Shown here: in pieces, positions 37,281-51,155 of the stretch
Layout: every line of letters starts with the position of its first letter
How positions within the stretch are numbered: the stretch's first letter is position 1
Assembly: GCF_964340395.1 (NCBI RefSeq)
Contig: NC_135564.1
Span: forward strand, 8,672,861-8,730,360
DNA length: 57,500 bases
Origin: Glandiceps talaboti
Lineage: Eukaryota; Hemichordata; Enteropneusta; Spengelidae
Direction: 5' to 3'
Notes under the pieces: model-generated
Database searches by the model: none
Told to the model about the DNA's origin: nothing
What the model saw: only the letters and a program-made list of their open reading frames with translations
Position numbers and translations under genes: made by a program

Positions 37281-38327
37281 GTGTAATAGCACAACATTTA
37301 TCTATTTTGTGTTCAGTTTGAATGAATTTGCTGGTGAATATAAATGTAAAACCACATGCTTGACCTTGCACGCATGTCTCCTCCCCACTTTCATCGATCC
37401 GGGCTAATTATATCGGCTACGGTCGAGTGTAATGCACGTGCATGAACGAATACTCCTTTGACATATTTTCTACACTTTCATTTATCATCTCTGAATGTTT
37501 CCATGGCATTTATGATACCATGAGTGATTTGGCTAATGTAATATCACATTGTTCTATAATGCAGCATATCCATTATCTCCTTTGGCAGGTCTATTCAAAG
37601 CATACCGTTGAGACAATTTTTAGAGATCTCATTTTCCGGTCATTATAATTTCAGAGTTTATTTCCCCTTAATTAAATATTCCAGTAATTCTGATATATAA
37701 CCCTTTAAAGTAGTATATTCAATTAATTGGACCCCATCGATGAGACAAATATTTTCTACGATAACGTTCCAAGGTTTCACTCTCCTCATCTCTATGACAA
37801 CCATCCAAATCATGAAGCTATTCTTGAATCGTTGCCGGAGCAACGACGGTAAAGAAACTTGTAGGTATAAATTCCACGCTGCGTCTAATCACTAAGTCTA
37901 CGGGACGGGGATGTTTTTCACATATTTTTTTTTTAAATTTCAACTGTATTTGTAAATTTGCCAATGCACAGCCAAATGTCCAGGGTTGTTGAAATAACAA
38001 TGAAGGGGCGTCGATCAGTCGGCGGGTTGTCGCATCCATTTTCTCATCGTGTGTGATATATCGTCAATATGACAATACAGGCGAAGCCACGCTACATTCA
38101 TATAAAAACGACATGAAACTGCTTAAAACTAAAATGGAATGATATGACTATTTGAAAGCTTCCTGTCCTCCAGAGAAAACAATACTCACAAAGAAACGAT
38201 ATTAAAATTGTCATCATTGTTAGTGTTAGTGTTTTTGACAGCCACCTTTAGGAATCAACTACGTGCGTGAATTCATTCCATTCTTTCGCCAATCTTTCAC
38301 AATATTCTGCTTGCCCTCAGTCTACTT
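37281..38327. other. Intergenic with unassigned short ORFs
   Basis: Minus-strand frames 37658-37843 and 37818-38039 have unbiased amino-acid content, but I do not recognise them and they could be relics of a mobile element. Confidence 0.3.
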
Positions 38328-38735
38328 CCAGTGTATGTGTATTCACTTTTCCTTCTTTCACTCTTTCAAAACCGTACATATCCCCCATGTGTACCCCGTC
38401 CCTGTATATTCACTGTTCCTTCTTTCACTCTTTCCATACCGTACAAATCCCCCAGTGTCCCGTGTCTGTGTATTCATTTTGCTTCTTTCACCCTTTCAGC
38501 ATACAGTACACAATCCCTCAGTTCGTCCAATATCTGTATGTGTATTCACGTATCCTTCTTTCCCTCTTCCCATACCGTACAAATCTCTGTGTCCAGCTGT
38601 GCGGTGTACTCACTTTTCCTTCTTCATGTTTCCATATACCGAACAAATCCATGTGTACCCTATGTCTTTGCAATGCTGCCATTCATTTTTCCTTCTTTTA
38701 GTCTTTCCATAAACAATCCTCATTCACTTATGTGC
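38328..38735. repeat. ~65-bp minisatellite, about 6 diverged units
   Basis: Each unit contains GTATTCACTTTTCCTTCTTTCA, a CCATACCGTACAAATC-like piece and a GTGTCC-like end. All three plus frames stay open over most of it because stops are rare in the unit. Confidence 0.85.
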
Positions 38736-38739
38736 TTAG

Positions 38740-39697
38740 GGAGCCTTCATTAATTACAAGGAAGGAGGTCCAGGGGAATGGGGGGGGGGTCACGTTTTAC
38801 AAATTGGTTCTCGAGGGAGGGTGATATTTTAGAAAATGGGCTAAGGAGAGGGTCACATCTTACTTTGACTAACTGTATTGTCTAACTTAACATATTTTTT
38901 GTGATTTTGGCATTGATACAAACTCTCTGGTATGTGCACACTTAGTGACCCTCAAAAAAAGTTGTATGATTTTGATTGTTGACGCTGAAACGGCGTGGCA
39001 TTGTTATTAGCGATGTGGTGCTCAAAACATGTTTCACTTTTACTATAACATCCTTGTAACCATGGTAATGAACATCCCAAATTTGCCTTAAGTTATGGCT
39101 TTATGCGTACACGGTATATGCAAACTCCAATGCAATACAGCCGGTAGGTGCACATTTAGTGACCCCCTCAAATATTAATATCATATTGTTTTAATTGTTG
39201 ACACAGTAAGTTGCATTGCTATTAGCTATGTATATGAGGTGCTGAAAATATGTTTCACTTTTACTAGCATCCTTGTAACCATGGTAATGAACAGCCCAAT
39301 GTTGCCTTAAATTATGGCTTAGGGTTAGGGTTAGGTATCATAATATCAGACCATATCATCAAATCACTGCTGACAACCATGTGGCATATATAGTGAACAG
39401 TGTTTTCACATAAATACAATGTAATGCCTTTTAATAACACTTTCAACGTGGTGGCAGCGGTCGTGATTAATTCCTTTAAACCATCGATTCTGGGAGTAGT
39501 GTATTTTTCCATGTCTGACAGCATTTAAACCATGTTTTTACAATATTTTAACGGGGGGGGGGGTAATATTTTAGAGAAGGGAAATTGAGGGAGGGTCACT
39601 TTTCAGCACGACGGAATCGGGGGGGGGGTGTCACATTTTACGCGACCGCCCGGGCCTGATTCCCCTCTCCCCCTTGTAATTACTGAAGGCTCCCTTA
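38740..39697. mobile_element. TIR element D (~950 bp) with internal duplication
   Basis: The left end (GGGAGCCTTCATTAATTACA then GGAGG, GGGGAATG and G run) and right end (TTGTAATTACTGAAGGCTCC preceded by TTCCCCTCTCCC) are inverted copies of about 60 bp. Inside, a segment of about 180 bp is tandemly duplicated (38937-39115 and 39140-39318; shared TGTTTCACTTTTACTA and CCTTGTAACCATGGTAATGA). Three telomere-like TTAGGG units follow at 39319-39335. No transposase. A partial copy begins at 57190. Confidence 0.8.
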
Positions 39698-42600
39698 CAA
39701 CATTTTGCTTTTGGGAGATCAAAAGCGTGAATATTCTTCTCTATAATTATAATATTAGCTAGTAGATCATTCAGTTTGATATATTTCCCCCTCGAATGTC
39801 TTTTTCTTGATCTTTTACCCCCCCCCCCCGTCAGTGCCCTTCACTGTATCTGTGGATGTGCGGATGAAAGCACTGTGATATGAATGAAGATCCCGGGGGC
39901 TTTAGATAACAAATTTTATATGAGCGAAGACAGGGGTCATGTTTATCAATTATGGTGAGGCATAACCACACGCCGGTGTGATAGGTATATTTACATAATT
40001 AATCATGTATATGAAAATATACAGCGTTGACCTTGGCCTCGCTTTGATCGCAATTATGTCGAAATTTTTATGATATTTGAAATTTTATGTATATTAGAAA
40101 CAGTTTTCTTGTTTAAATGTGTGTTTTTTTCTGGTAGATATATATCCAAATATTGTGTTTTTGATTCCAGGATAATTTATGGCTCTTCACTGGCCGAACG
40201 TCATCATTGCATCGCGGTCACCGGACGCCACTTAGAGATTCACGGGCTGAGCACACAATATTTTATGTATCAGTACGAGTTACATATGTAAGAAATACAC
40301 AACCTATACGATCCTTACCGCGGTCGTAGAGCGAGTCGAACAAATGTCGAGATTAGCATTACATTAACTGTATTCAAGCCTCGGGGATGCTAACTAGCTC
40401 AACGTTATTGGCATTTAGATGTGGAAGAGCGAGGATGTAAAAAAAATGGATATTGAGAGGAGCTGTGTGCGTAGAAGAACGGTAAGACGTGAGCACGATA
40501 TACGGCATCGTCATCAAAATAATCCAAATTTTGTTAAAAACATTCGACTATCAACATCGGAAGTATTTATAATCTTCCCGGGTTGGACTAAGGTGCTCTA
40601 AAGAGAATATCATCGATCGTTCCACTGTCCTGCCATCGATTGACTCCATCGGTATTACCGCACGATTCATTTATTGTTTCTGAATGCAAGTCAAAACAGT
40701 TCTAAATTTGCATGAACGATTATTTCTTAGAGCAATATTGTATTCTTCACAATCGCTGTTCTTTTTACAATACGTTAGACAGTGTCAGTTTTGACCTATC
40801 GGCCATATTGGAGATGATCTCATCGAAGGTGACCCCGGGCTCTTAGGAATATGAAGTGTCGGGGATATCGGTAACGGGTAAGTATTTCGAACTATTTGTA
40901 AATTGAATATTGCTGCGAGTATGTGCTGAGTGTATGGGGCATATATCGTGAAGGGTTACACGATTTACAATAACTATAGGCCAACACATAACAATGGATT
41001 GTAATTCTCAAGTAGAACTCACATGATCCGAGAACATAATACAGTCAATTCGATGTACAGAATTATTTATTTATTTACAACGGTAAAACCGACGTTAGGT
41101 ACTCCCGATTGAAATCACATTTCATTCCCGTGTTTTCACTGTGTGTTAATGAGAACATTCGATATGTCGTTGTATTTGCATGCACGACTATCATTGTTTT
41201 TGAACAGATCGGCTAAAAAACAAGGCACGGCTTTCCTCCTGGGAATACTTCCTACATTACACGTCTCCCTTGATGACTAATTCATAGGTATAGTTATTTG
41301 AGGCAAAGTCGAATTCAGCCCCTGAGGTTTTATTTCCAGTGATATTGTTGAGGCAAGTACAAAGCTAATACATGCCGGGATTACTATTAATCTCCGTCCA
41401 TGTATATTCGTGTGTTTTCTATGATATATCGTGAACGTACCGCGAGAGATCACTGTGGATTCAGTATACGATAAAACGAATGTTGTCGGTAATTCGTAGT
41501 CTGTCAGTAGACGGGCAATGTTTCGAGCAATGTTTCGAGATAAAACACAGAATCAAGTAATATGTGAGGTCAACAAAATGTGACTAACATCAATCTTGCA
41601 TTGTCAGCTTGTCTTTTTAGGGGTAGGGGTAGTTCGTCTTTTTGTGTGTGTAAGATGATAATAATGATACGATGATATATATGTTCATCTCATTCATGTA
41701 CCAGAAGCTAGAATAGATAGAAGTAATAATATTGTGACTTCGAGTGTGTATATCCATCAATCACCGTTCCCTCGATTAGCCACTGTTTCAATTCCCAAGG
41801 CGAATTCGTCTCCTGTACGAAATAAATGAAATTCGTCTCGAATCTGAAATATCGTTAGTCCAGGTTTGGTGATGATTCAAGGCCTTACTTTCTCGATGGT
41901 ACAACCTTAGAATACATAAATACTTACGTGGTATAGCATGATAATGAGAAACCCGTGGAAAGATTAATCATTTGCAAAATCTTCTCGTTCGAAGATAGTA
42001 GCACAATCAAATATAACCCCCTCTAGACACGGCGCTAGCTAGTAGTTCGATCAGTGGTCAGCAATTCTGTTACACGCTATTCGCCCATCTCAGATGTGTA
42101 CGACAAACGATTCGAATCCTCTCAGCCCCAGGTGTTGTATATATGCAGAACACCACACATTAATATCCAGCCGTTGACCACATGTTTTTGGGCTACATTT
42201 TCATTTCTTTTCTTTTTTTATGTGTGATCGTTTATAGAAGATTTTTTATCTTATATATATTTATTGTTCTTTATTGGAAAACACGCCTTAAAATACAGAT
42301 AATTGTAGTTTTACACACAAAAAAATGAATGATTTTGAAAGTAAAGGCAAGTTCCCATTACAAAGAAGGACAGAGACAAAACAAACAAAAAACACACACA
42401 AGAACAAAATGCTGGCAAAACAAATTTTAACTTCATCATATCTACTACAGATTGAACCAAAAATACGATAAAGCAAAACTAACTCCAATTATCGAAATGT
42501 TTTATAGAAGTTTGCAAATACATATTGAAATCTCGCATGACTGCGAAGTCACGCGTGATTACGTGTTTCCCCAATCCCCTGTTCAGCTACAAAGTGCAAC

Positions 42601-42829
42601 GCACTTATTTAAATACCAGTAATACGTTAAATTCTGTTATAACTTATCTGTTCAACCAGGCCGAAGACAGATATACATGTAGACTGGTGGAATAATCTAT
42701 TTTTTGGACGGGAGGTTTTCAAGTATGATCAATTCAATATTTAATTACTTCAATCATTACTGACCATGACCGGTATTGAGGACATTTCAGTATTGACAAA
42801 TCTATATGGTGATAGGGTGGGTCCAAACT

Positions 42830-42831
<2 letters not shown>
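39698..42831. other. Intergenic, no supported gene
   Basis: About 3.1 kb. C run at 39820-39829. Short frames at 40070-40291 and 40419-40601 have no recognisable family. Nothing else is supported. Confidence 0.4.
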
Positions 42832-42868
<37 letters not shown>

Positions 42869-42947
42869 CAGACACACATACATACATACATACATACATA
42901 CATACATACATACATACATACATACATACATACATACATACATACAT

Positions 42948-42990
<43 letters not shown>

Positions 42991-43063
42991 GGCACTCACA
43001 CATATACACACTCACACTCACACTCACACTCACACTCACACTCACACTCACACTCACACACAG
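42832..43063. repeat. (CAGA)n-(CATA)n-(CAGA)n-(CACTCA)n
   Basis: A compound array of four blocks. Confidence 0.97.
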
Positions 43064-43413
43064 AGCCTTGGTGAAAGACAAGAATTAATCAAACATTTGA
43101 TATCTCCATCCATATGAAAATGTGTTTAGATTCAATTTAACATACTGAAAAACTGTAACAATGTGTATTATATACAATATTAAATTAGTATTTTGACAGC
43201 TTTATGTACATACATAAACACCAGGCCACATTTTTTCCCAATCAACTGCAATAATATTTACATGCCAAGCGTAATATCTAATAGTCTGGATACCAAAATG
43301 GTCTTTAAAAACCAAAGATCTAAAATATTCGATCAGGGATAGCACCAGACTAAATATCTACCTACTCTTCATTATTTTGGAGTTTTATGTATATCTCTCT
43401 TGTCTGATAAATG

Positions 43414-43511
43414 ATACATACATACATACATACATACATACATACATACATACATACATACATACATACATACATACATACATACATACATACATACATA
43501 CATACATACAT
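43414..43511. repeat. (CATA)n microsatellite
   Basis: About 24 units. Confidence 0.97.
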
Positions 43512-43878
43512 CCCAGATCCGTCTTTCCGAATTTTCTCCGACTCAGACGTGTATATATTCTACTGTTGTTATGTGCCTTAGGCTGCTGGGCAAGCCTAAG
43601 CTTCTATTTCTGCAATTATTTTCCGGCTATGTGTGACACCCATCACAGATTTGGAAAGAAATAGAAAGGGTGGAAAAAGAAGGGGGGTGACTCTCCGACG
43701 CACATATTCTCAAGTGACACGCGGGGACGAGAAACAACACTCTTTTTTTTGGCTTATGTTTCCGAAGGTCTCGTACAAAGTTGCACTATGTTGTAAGAGT
43801 TACGAGACTCGGGCTGTACAGTATACGTACTTGGTAGTAAGCGAGATTTGGAAACAATATTTCAAAATAGTTGCCAAA

Positions 43879-44001
43879 ATGGCAGGCTATGTGTTGCAAT
43901 ATTCGATAAGTACGTACAATTTCGTGCAAAAAATTACGAATTTGTGATTTTCATGCAATGAAAATGTTTTTTATTGAATATTGCAATACATGGCCTGCCA
44001 T
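43879..44001. repeat. Foldback with 31-bp arms
   Basis: Left arm 43879-43909 (ATGGCAGGCTATGTGTTGCA...) and right arm 43971-44001 pair at about 28 of 31 positions, around a loop of about 61 bases with minor internal pairing. No protein. Confidence 0.8.
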
Positions 44002-44255
44002 ATATGCCACGAGTTCAGGCCAAGCTCGAAAAGGTCTTTGTTTCAATTAAGCTTCAAGGGGCTATGAACTTGTTTTATTAACTGTACATTTTGGCGATGA
44101 AAATGATGTAAATATTCCGTTGTTTCGATGCTAAGTTGACAATTAAAACAGCACGTGGTGTGAGTTTAAAACATTTTGTTTGACATTAATTCTTAGATTA
44201 TATCTCTATTATATATCTGCCCCAGAAGATCACAAACTTTTAACACACGCCCCGC

Positions 44256-44845
44256 ATTGTCGTTGACGAAATCATCTCGCTGAGGTAAATAATATTTATT
44301 CTATTCCTTCAAGTTCTATGACGTTATCTCCTCATTGAGGTCAATATCATTAGCCTCCCCCTGGACATCATCATCTTTGTGAGGTCAGTATTATTCACCT
44401 CCAAATATGACGTCACCTTGGTGAGATTAATATTACACGTCTCACACTAGAAGTCATCATTTCGGCAAGGTCAATATTATCCACCTTCCACTATGACGTC
44501 ATCACCTCGTTGGGGTCAATATTACCCACCTCCCAGTATGACGTCATCAACTCGTTGGGGTTAATATTATCCAACTCCCACTATGACGTCATTAATTCGT
44601 TGGGGTCAATAATATCCACCTCCCACTATGGCGTCATCAACTCGTTGGAGTCATTATTATCCACTTTTCATTGTGACGTCACTTCGTTGACGTCAATAAC
44701 ATATAGCCATGCACCTCTCATTTTGACGCCATCATCTCGATGAGGTCAAAAATTCATTGTATATATCCACCTTCCACATCCAACTCACCATCCCGATGAG
44801 GTCAATAGTGTCCACTTCCATCCGGTTTGACGTCATCACCACGCG
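44256..44845. repeat. 45-bp minisatellite carrying CRE-type sites
   Basis: About 12-13 units, each with GGTCAATATTATCCACCTCC followed by CACTATGACGTCATCA and ACTCGTTGG. Central units (44470-44650) are well conserved, edges diverged. At least six units contain the full palindrome TGACGTCA, the CREB/ATF consensus. Unit length divisible by three gives a 15-residue repeat open frame at 44510-44743, not taken as a gene. Confidence 0.9.
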
Positions 44846-45745
<900 letters not shown>

Positions 45746-45799
45746 ATTGTTTAATTCGAAGGGGCGAAAAGCCTGAGTAGGGCTTTCCACTCTGTTCAA

Positions 45800-46125
45800 A
45801 ATAATGTCTCGCTCTCATTGTTTTGATAAATTGTGGAATGTACGAGTCGGGATAACGTCTCACTCTCATTGGTCTAATAAATTGTGGAATATACGAGTCT
45901 AGCAAAGAGCCCGTTTAGTCTGGACCTGAGTCAGTATAAGGGTTCGTTGTTCGTGAACCAATGAGTTAGTGTAACAGACCGATGTCTGAGGACCGAAGAA
46001 TTAAGGTAGCATACAGACGTCTATGGACTGATCGATGAGTTACGGTAATAGACCATTTTCTATGGACCGGACCAATGAGTAACAGACCACTGTCCGTGGA
46101 CCAGTTAGTTAGATTACCAGACCAT
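45800..46125. repeat. Two short tandem repeats
   Basis: Two copies of a unit of about 52 bp (TCTCRCTCTCATTG, AAATTGTGGAAT, ACGAGTC) at 45803-45902. They are followed at 45950-46125 by about four diverged copies of a unit of about 45 bp with ACAGACC, CTATGGAC and ATGAGTTA pieces. Confidence 0.7.
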
Positions 46126-47118
46126 TAGAACCAACAGTCAGAATAACATCGTTCTTGGTAGGAAAAAATAAAAGCGTGTTCGTGTTAGACAAAATAATCT
46201 GCGGCAGTTGGATGATCAGAATAAGAAGCGAGATCAATAATTCAAAAACTGGATTCTTTTTGCGTTGGTGGGGGAGGGGGGGCGGTGGGGGAGGGGTCGT
46301 GGCTGAGCCATTTTCGTTCTCATCGTACAAAAACGATTTTCGTTTAATGGTTCTTTTGGTACTCCTAAATACAAATATTTCTATTTAAAAGATTGTCAAG
46401 TTGATAAATAGAAGAATATTTGCTATATGATAGTAAATAATAGTGAATGCAATAAATATAATAAAATAAAGTAAAGTATCAACAAAATAACTGTTTTTCC
46501 TTACTATACTGACTTCCTATTCATAGCACTGCATACTACTACATATCGATTTGAAATTGATCGTCTTGTCTGAATCGTATTCAGTTTTAGCCAATTTAGT
46601 TAGAAGAAGGTGGGGTGGGGTCTGAGGCCTAATTAAAAGAATTTAGTTTTTTTTATCCTATATTTAACTATTGACGTCACACCCCTGACATTTCCCGTAC
46701 AAACATATTGCTGTTTCCTCTACCACTTCCATACCACCTACAATACAGTCAATATGGTCACTATTCTAATAGCATAACATCAACATTTATCTGTCACGCA
46801 TGATCTCCGTGACAGGAAATTAACACAAGCTAATGGAAAATATGACAGCAGCCACACAGTAATTCCATCGGACCATCTGTCGGGATCGGAATATTGAAAC
46901 GAGGGTAATTCACATAATTTATATCAATTATATTATTATATTTGTAGAGAACGAAAAAAAAATGAATTCTCAATTAATTGTATATATATATATATATGAT
47001 CGCAACAGCATGAAGCACTGTGTAACGACTCCATAGTAACTTACTTGATACTGTGTTACATATGTAAACATCATTGTGTGTGTACATTTTGTACGTGTGT
47101 TTATGTATATATTACGTT
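46126..47118. other. Intergenic, nothing recognised
   Basis: AT-rich with a G-rich tract at about 46265-46300. No gene supported. Confidence 0.4.
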
Positions 47119-47301
47119 ATGTATGTATGTATGTATGTATGTATGTATGTATGTATGTATGCATGCATGCATGCATGCATGCATGCGTGCATGTATGTAT
47201 GTATGTATGTATGTATGTATGTATGTATGTATGTATGTATGAATGACATGTATGTATGTATATGCCTCTGTCTGCCTGTCTGTCTGTCTGTCTATCTAAT
47301 A

Positions 47302-47368
<67 letters not shown>

Positions 47369-47390
47369 GCTAGCTAGCTAGCTAGCTAGT
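47119..47390. repeat. (TATG)n/(GCAT)n/(TCTG)n/(TCTA)n/(GCTA)n
   Basis: A compound array. The GCAT block at 47160-47190 alternates purine and pyrimidine and is self-complementary. Confidence 0.96.
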
Positions 47391-47703
47391 AATAAGCACG
47401 TACATTTGTCTATGTATATATATCTAATGTATCTGCTCATATCCATGATGCAATTCATATTTTGCCGTGTACTATAGGCAATTATGTTCGATTGATACGG
47501 GGATATAGAATTCAAAGTAAAAGCAGTAACGCCAACGTTATTTTTCTCAGTCAATGAATGTCCTTAATATTTTATATTCGGTTAAAGTTACAAATTTGGT
47601 AACAACAAGTGTGCAAATTGAGACACGTATATGTCCATTCATTCATTATCAGGGCAAAGTTGTCTGGCGGTTGCCCGATTAAATGGAATATATATAAAAA
47701 TTC

Positions 47704-47768
<65 letters not shown>

Positions 47769-47872
47769 TTCGCCATTACTACCACCACTACCACCACCAC
47801 CACCACCACAACCACAACCAACCACCAACACCACCACCACAACAACAACAACAACAACAAATACAAAGACGA

Positions 47873-47906
<34 letters not shown>
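47704..47906. repeat. (CAT)n, (CCA)n, (CAA)n trinucleotide array
   Basis: About 22 CAT units, then CCA- and CAA-rich blocks. His, Thr, Asn and Gln homopolymer frames through it are artefacts. Confidence 0.95.
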
Positions 47907-50759
47907 AACAACCGCATCAACAATACAAGTTTCCCCGTCATCAACATCACCTTAGCAACTATATGAATGAAGCATCGATTTACGTTCTCGTTGGTTTCAT
48001 GATATCCATACATACACCATATTTCTTTACATACTTTCAACGGCAATATGGTAAACGAACTATTACACTAAAGGCCGGTCAAATTAATAGAATTTTATGA
48101 CAGCGTTATTTGTATTAACTTTACGTCTAAGTATTTTAGTGTGCGTAGTAATTCAAAATTTTAACTCGTTGCCAAAGTTGATTTACTTGAAACGATTTAC
48201 AGTAACCCAACAACTTCGTCTTTTTTATTAGATTTCCTAAAGAATATAGTATTCACAAAGAGGACAAAAAACTATTATAATTTGAAACTACTGCAATGAA
48301 CACATACATTACACAGACAGGAAAAGCATCGATGAGGGTAGCGAGGGGAATATCAAAGACACACACATCACTGTAAATAATTTTTTTACAACGCCATTCT
48401 CTTTCAGCAGTTTTCAAGAGACAGAAATGAAAAAAAAAATTTTTTAATTATTTTCAACTAACCATCTTCTGTATATATTAAATGCAAATTCACATTTTCC
48501 AGAATTTCAAAGATTTTGAAAATTATCCCCATTTGAAGTTTTGCATCGAAAGATTAATTCAAAGGTCAATTTTCACCAGACGTTGCCGATATTGTGAACG
48601 TCAAAATTTGTACTGTTACAATAATGAAACCTTTGAAACAAACGGAGTGTGGCTCTACAAAAATCACACTAACAGTGCTACTGTTGTACTATGAACGGTT
48701 GGTAGTGCCCCAATGAAAACCGTCCCCGGTTAATGGAGCAATCCATTAAGGCGCCCTCAACGGTGAAGGAACTTAGCTTGTCTACCCAGAAATCCCAGTA
48801 TAGGGATCATAGCGTGTATATGACAAGAGACAAGGAACTCAAACGTTGTACATACGTAGCAACACTACAAACACGACGTCTGTTTTGCCTGACGCAAGTC
48901 AACCCAGGTAGGGCAAGATATGTTGGTAGCATAGGGGCGTGTAATATTTCTTAGATTGTTGTTTTCCTGGTCTACAGACTAAATGTAACAACCCCTTTGA
49001 CTATATATTCCTACCTGTAAGGAAAGGTCAGAATGGGGACACCGAGTCACGATCCTATATAAACTCCTTTGTACGTCTTGCTATTTTGAATGATCAGCTC
49101 GTTGCCGATTGGCTGTTCGAAACTGCGCCTTAAGAGCGACCTTTTTTGTTTCTCATCTCCAGTGGAATAGTCAGGCGGGGCGGGCGGGCGAAAAAAAAGA
49201 GGCAGGGAAAAAAACTATCTTTTTTCAGTTCTGTTCTCTGTCCTTTCTCTTTCAGTCTCTCTACAACTCCTTTTCTCTTCTCTTTATTGAATCTTTATTG
49301 AATTCCTTGTTACAGGTCTCTTTCCGTCATTGTAGCAAGGTTGACAAGTCCGTAGAACAACTTTGTAAGAAGATGAATATTCGTCATCCTGCTGGATGTC
49401 TATCATTCTGTAGCCATGAACTATTGTATGATTTTATCAGGCGTACTAATACATTCGTCCTATTAAACAGAGTGGCGTTGGCATTGCTAGCAATTTTTTC
49501 AAAGTTATCCAATTTGAACTTTAGTGTGTAACTGTTTGAAATACTTGCGTGTGATTGTCATCAGTGTGCTAGAGGAACTATCATTTTTATATGTCATTGA
49601 TTGAAAATCATTACTTATATGAAAGTTTTTTCTACACTTTTTGAACTAGTCAAAATAATCCACCAGGCAACATGTAAACATTTCTAGAACTCAGTACTCC
49701 TTTGGGATTTACTGTATAAAAGTAATAGATATGTAAACATCGGTAACGTACATGCCATGCATATGTACAAAATTGTCAATAGTTCTCTCAAATACCCTGT
49801 GTTCGATCACGCTCTCACATGCGCAATGAACAAAGAACGTCTTCCTTAAGGTCATACATGTCATGGGCAATGAACAAAGAACGTCTTCAAAGGTCATACA
49901 TGTCAGCCCAGACCACGAATGCATTACCATTACAGAGTCAGACATTTCCCCGATGATACAACTGATTTAAAGCTAAAGACTGGTAAAAAAAATGGGTTTT
50001 TTTTGAGGAATGCAATATGCCTTTTACCATTTTAAGCATATTGTGAAAATGATAGAAATGTTCCGGCTGAGCTATTATATTGCAGCACAATGTACCAGTT
50101 CAATTGGGCAGGTCTGACTATAACTTACTTACAGTGCAGGCTACCACCACTAGCACACACGGCCACCCTCACCTAACTTCAGTCAAAATACACGCCCATT
50201 CACTCACACTGACGACCATGGACCTAAAGCGATGGAAGACAGGATGTCATGTCTAGAGTTACATGTTGCTAACTTAGGCTCTAAGTTTTGATTGCTTTGT
50301 GAATGAGATTATATGATTGCAACTACTCAAAAACGGACATACAGTCGGTCTCCATCCCCTAATGACAAGTGTTTTCTGTGGTAAGGTAGGACATATCAAC
50401 TGTAAAAAAAATAATCGCATCGTCGCACCACTTTAGACATTTCCTGGCGAGAAACTATTTTTTCCTTTTTAGTGGCCTACAAAAATATGCCAATAACTAA
50501 AAGCTACATCAACAATATTTTCAGGACAAGTGCGCTTTTGTATCGCAAATGTACGTATCAAATTATATTGAATTTGAAGCGTGTATTCTTGAGATATAGC
50601 CTAATTACCGAAAACCATTAATTATGTAAATTGCTTGTTAATATTCATGGGATGTTTACCGAAACCTAATCAGTTCTTGTCACTACCCTACAGAACACAT
50701 GCAATAAATTTCGTTTGAATTGAAGCAGTCGTGTTTTAGAAAATGGTGATAAAGTCGCA
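47907..50759. other. Intergenic, no supported gene
   Basis: Frames at 48482-48694, 48733-48954 and 49109-49531 are unrecognised. A TATATAAA box-like string is at about 49056. A unit of about 35 bp (AATGAACAAAGAACGTCTTC) is doubled at 49825-49900. A CGCACCACTTTAGACA-type piece occurs at 50423 and again at 50756. Confidence 0.35.
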
Positions 50760-51155
50760 CCACTTTAGACAACATTTCCTGACCAGAGACTTCCACCCAC
50801 TAAATACACCGATTCTCTTCCTTACGGAAGAAAAAAATGTTAGATGCAGGTGTTATCAAACCATCTACTTCTGGTTGGGCTTCCGCTCCCGTTCTCATTC
50901 GAAAACGTGATGGTAGTGTTCGGTGGTGTGTGTAACAATAACGCAGTCAACGATGTCTATCCCCTACCCAAAGTAGAAGAGTGCAAAGACACCCTAGCAA
51001 GTCACACAGTTTTCTAAGTTAGATACAAATTCTGCCTATTGGCAAATTCTGATCAAGAAATCTTCATCAAAAGGAAACTGCTTTCATAACCAAATATGGC
51101 CTGTACGAATTTAATAGAATGCCCTTTGGTCTTTGCAATTATATATACCCAGGGC
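50760..51155 (+). mobile_element. Ty3/gypsy-type polymerase fragment
   Basis: Pieces of a Ty3/gypsy-like reverse transcriptase are readable across several frames: a MLDAGVIKPS-like segment, VRWCV, YPLPKVEE, YWQILI and, near 51100, a region reading into the conserved MPFGL-type segment. Stops and frameshifts between each piece show it is dead. No LTRs are identified. Confidence 0.8.

Noticed and set aside
47609-48046. His-, Asn- and Met-rich open frames
   Set aside because: They arise from CAT, CCA and CAA trinucleotide repeats.
48690-49330. LTR with a TATATAAA promoter
   Set aside because: No paired direct repeat or primer-binding site was found, only a TATA-like string.
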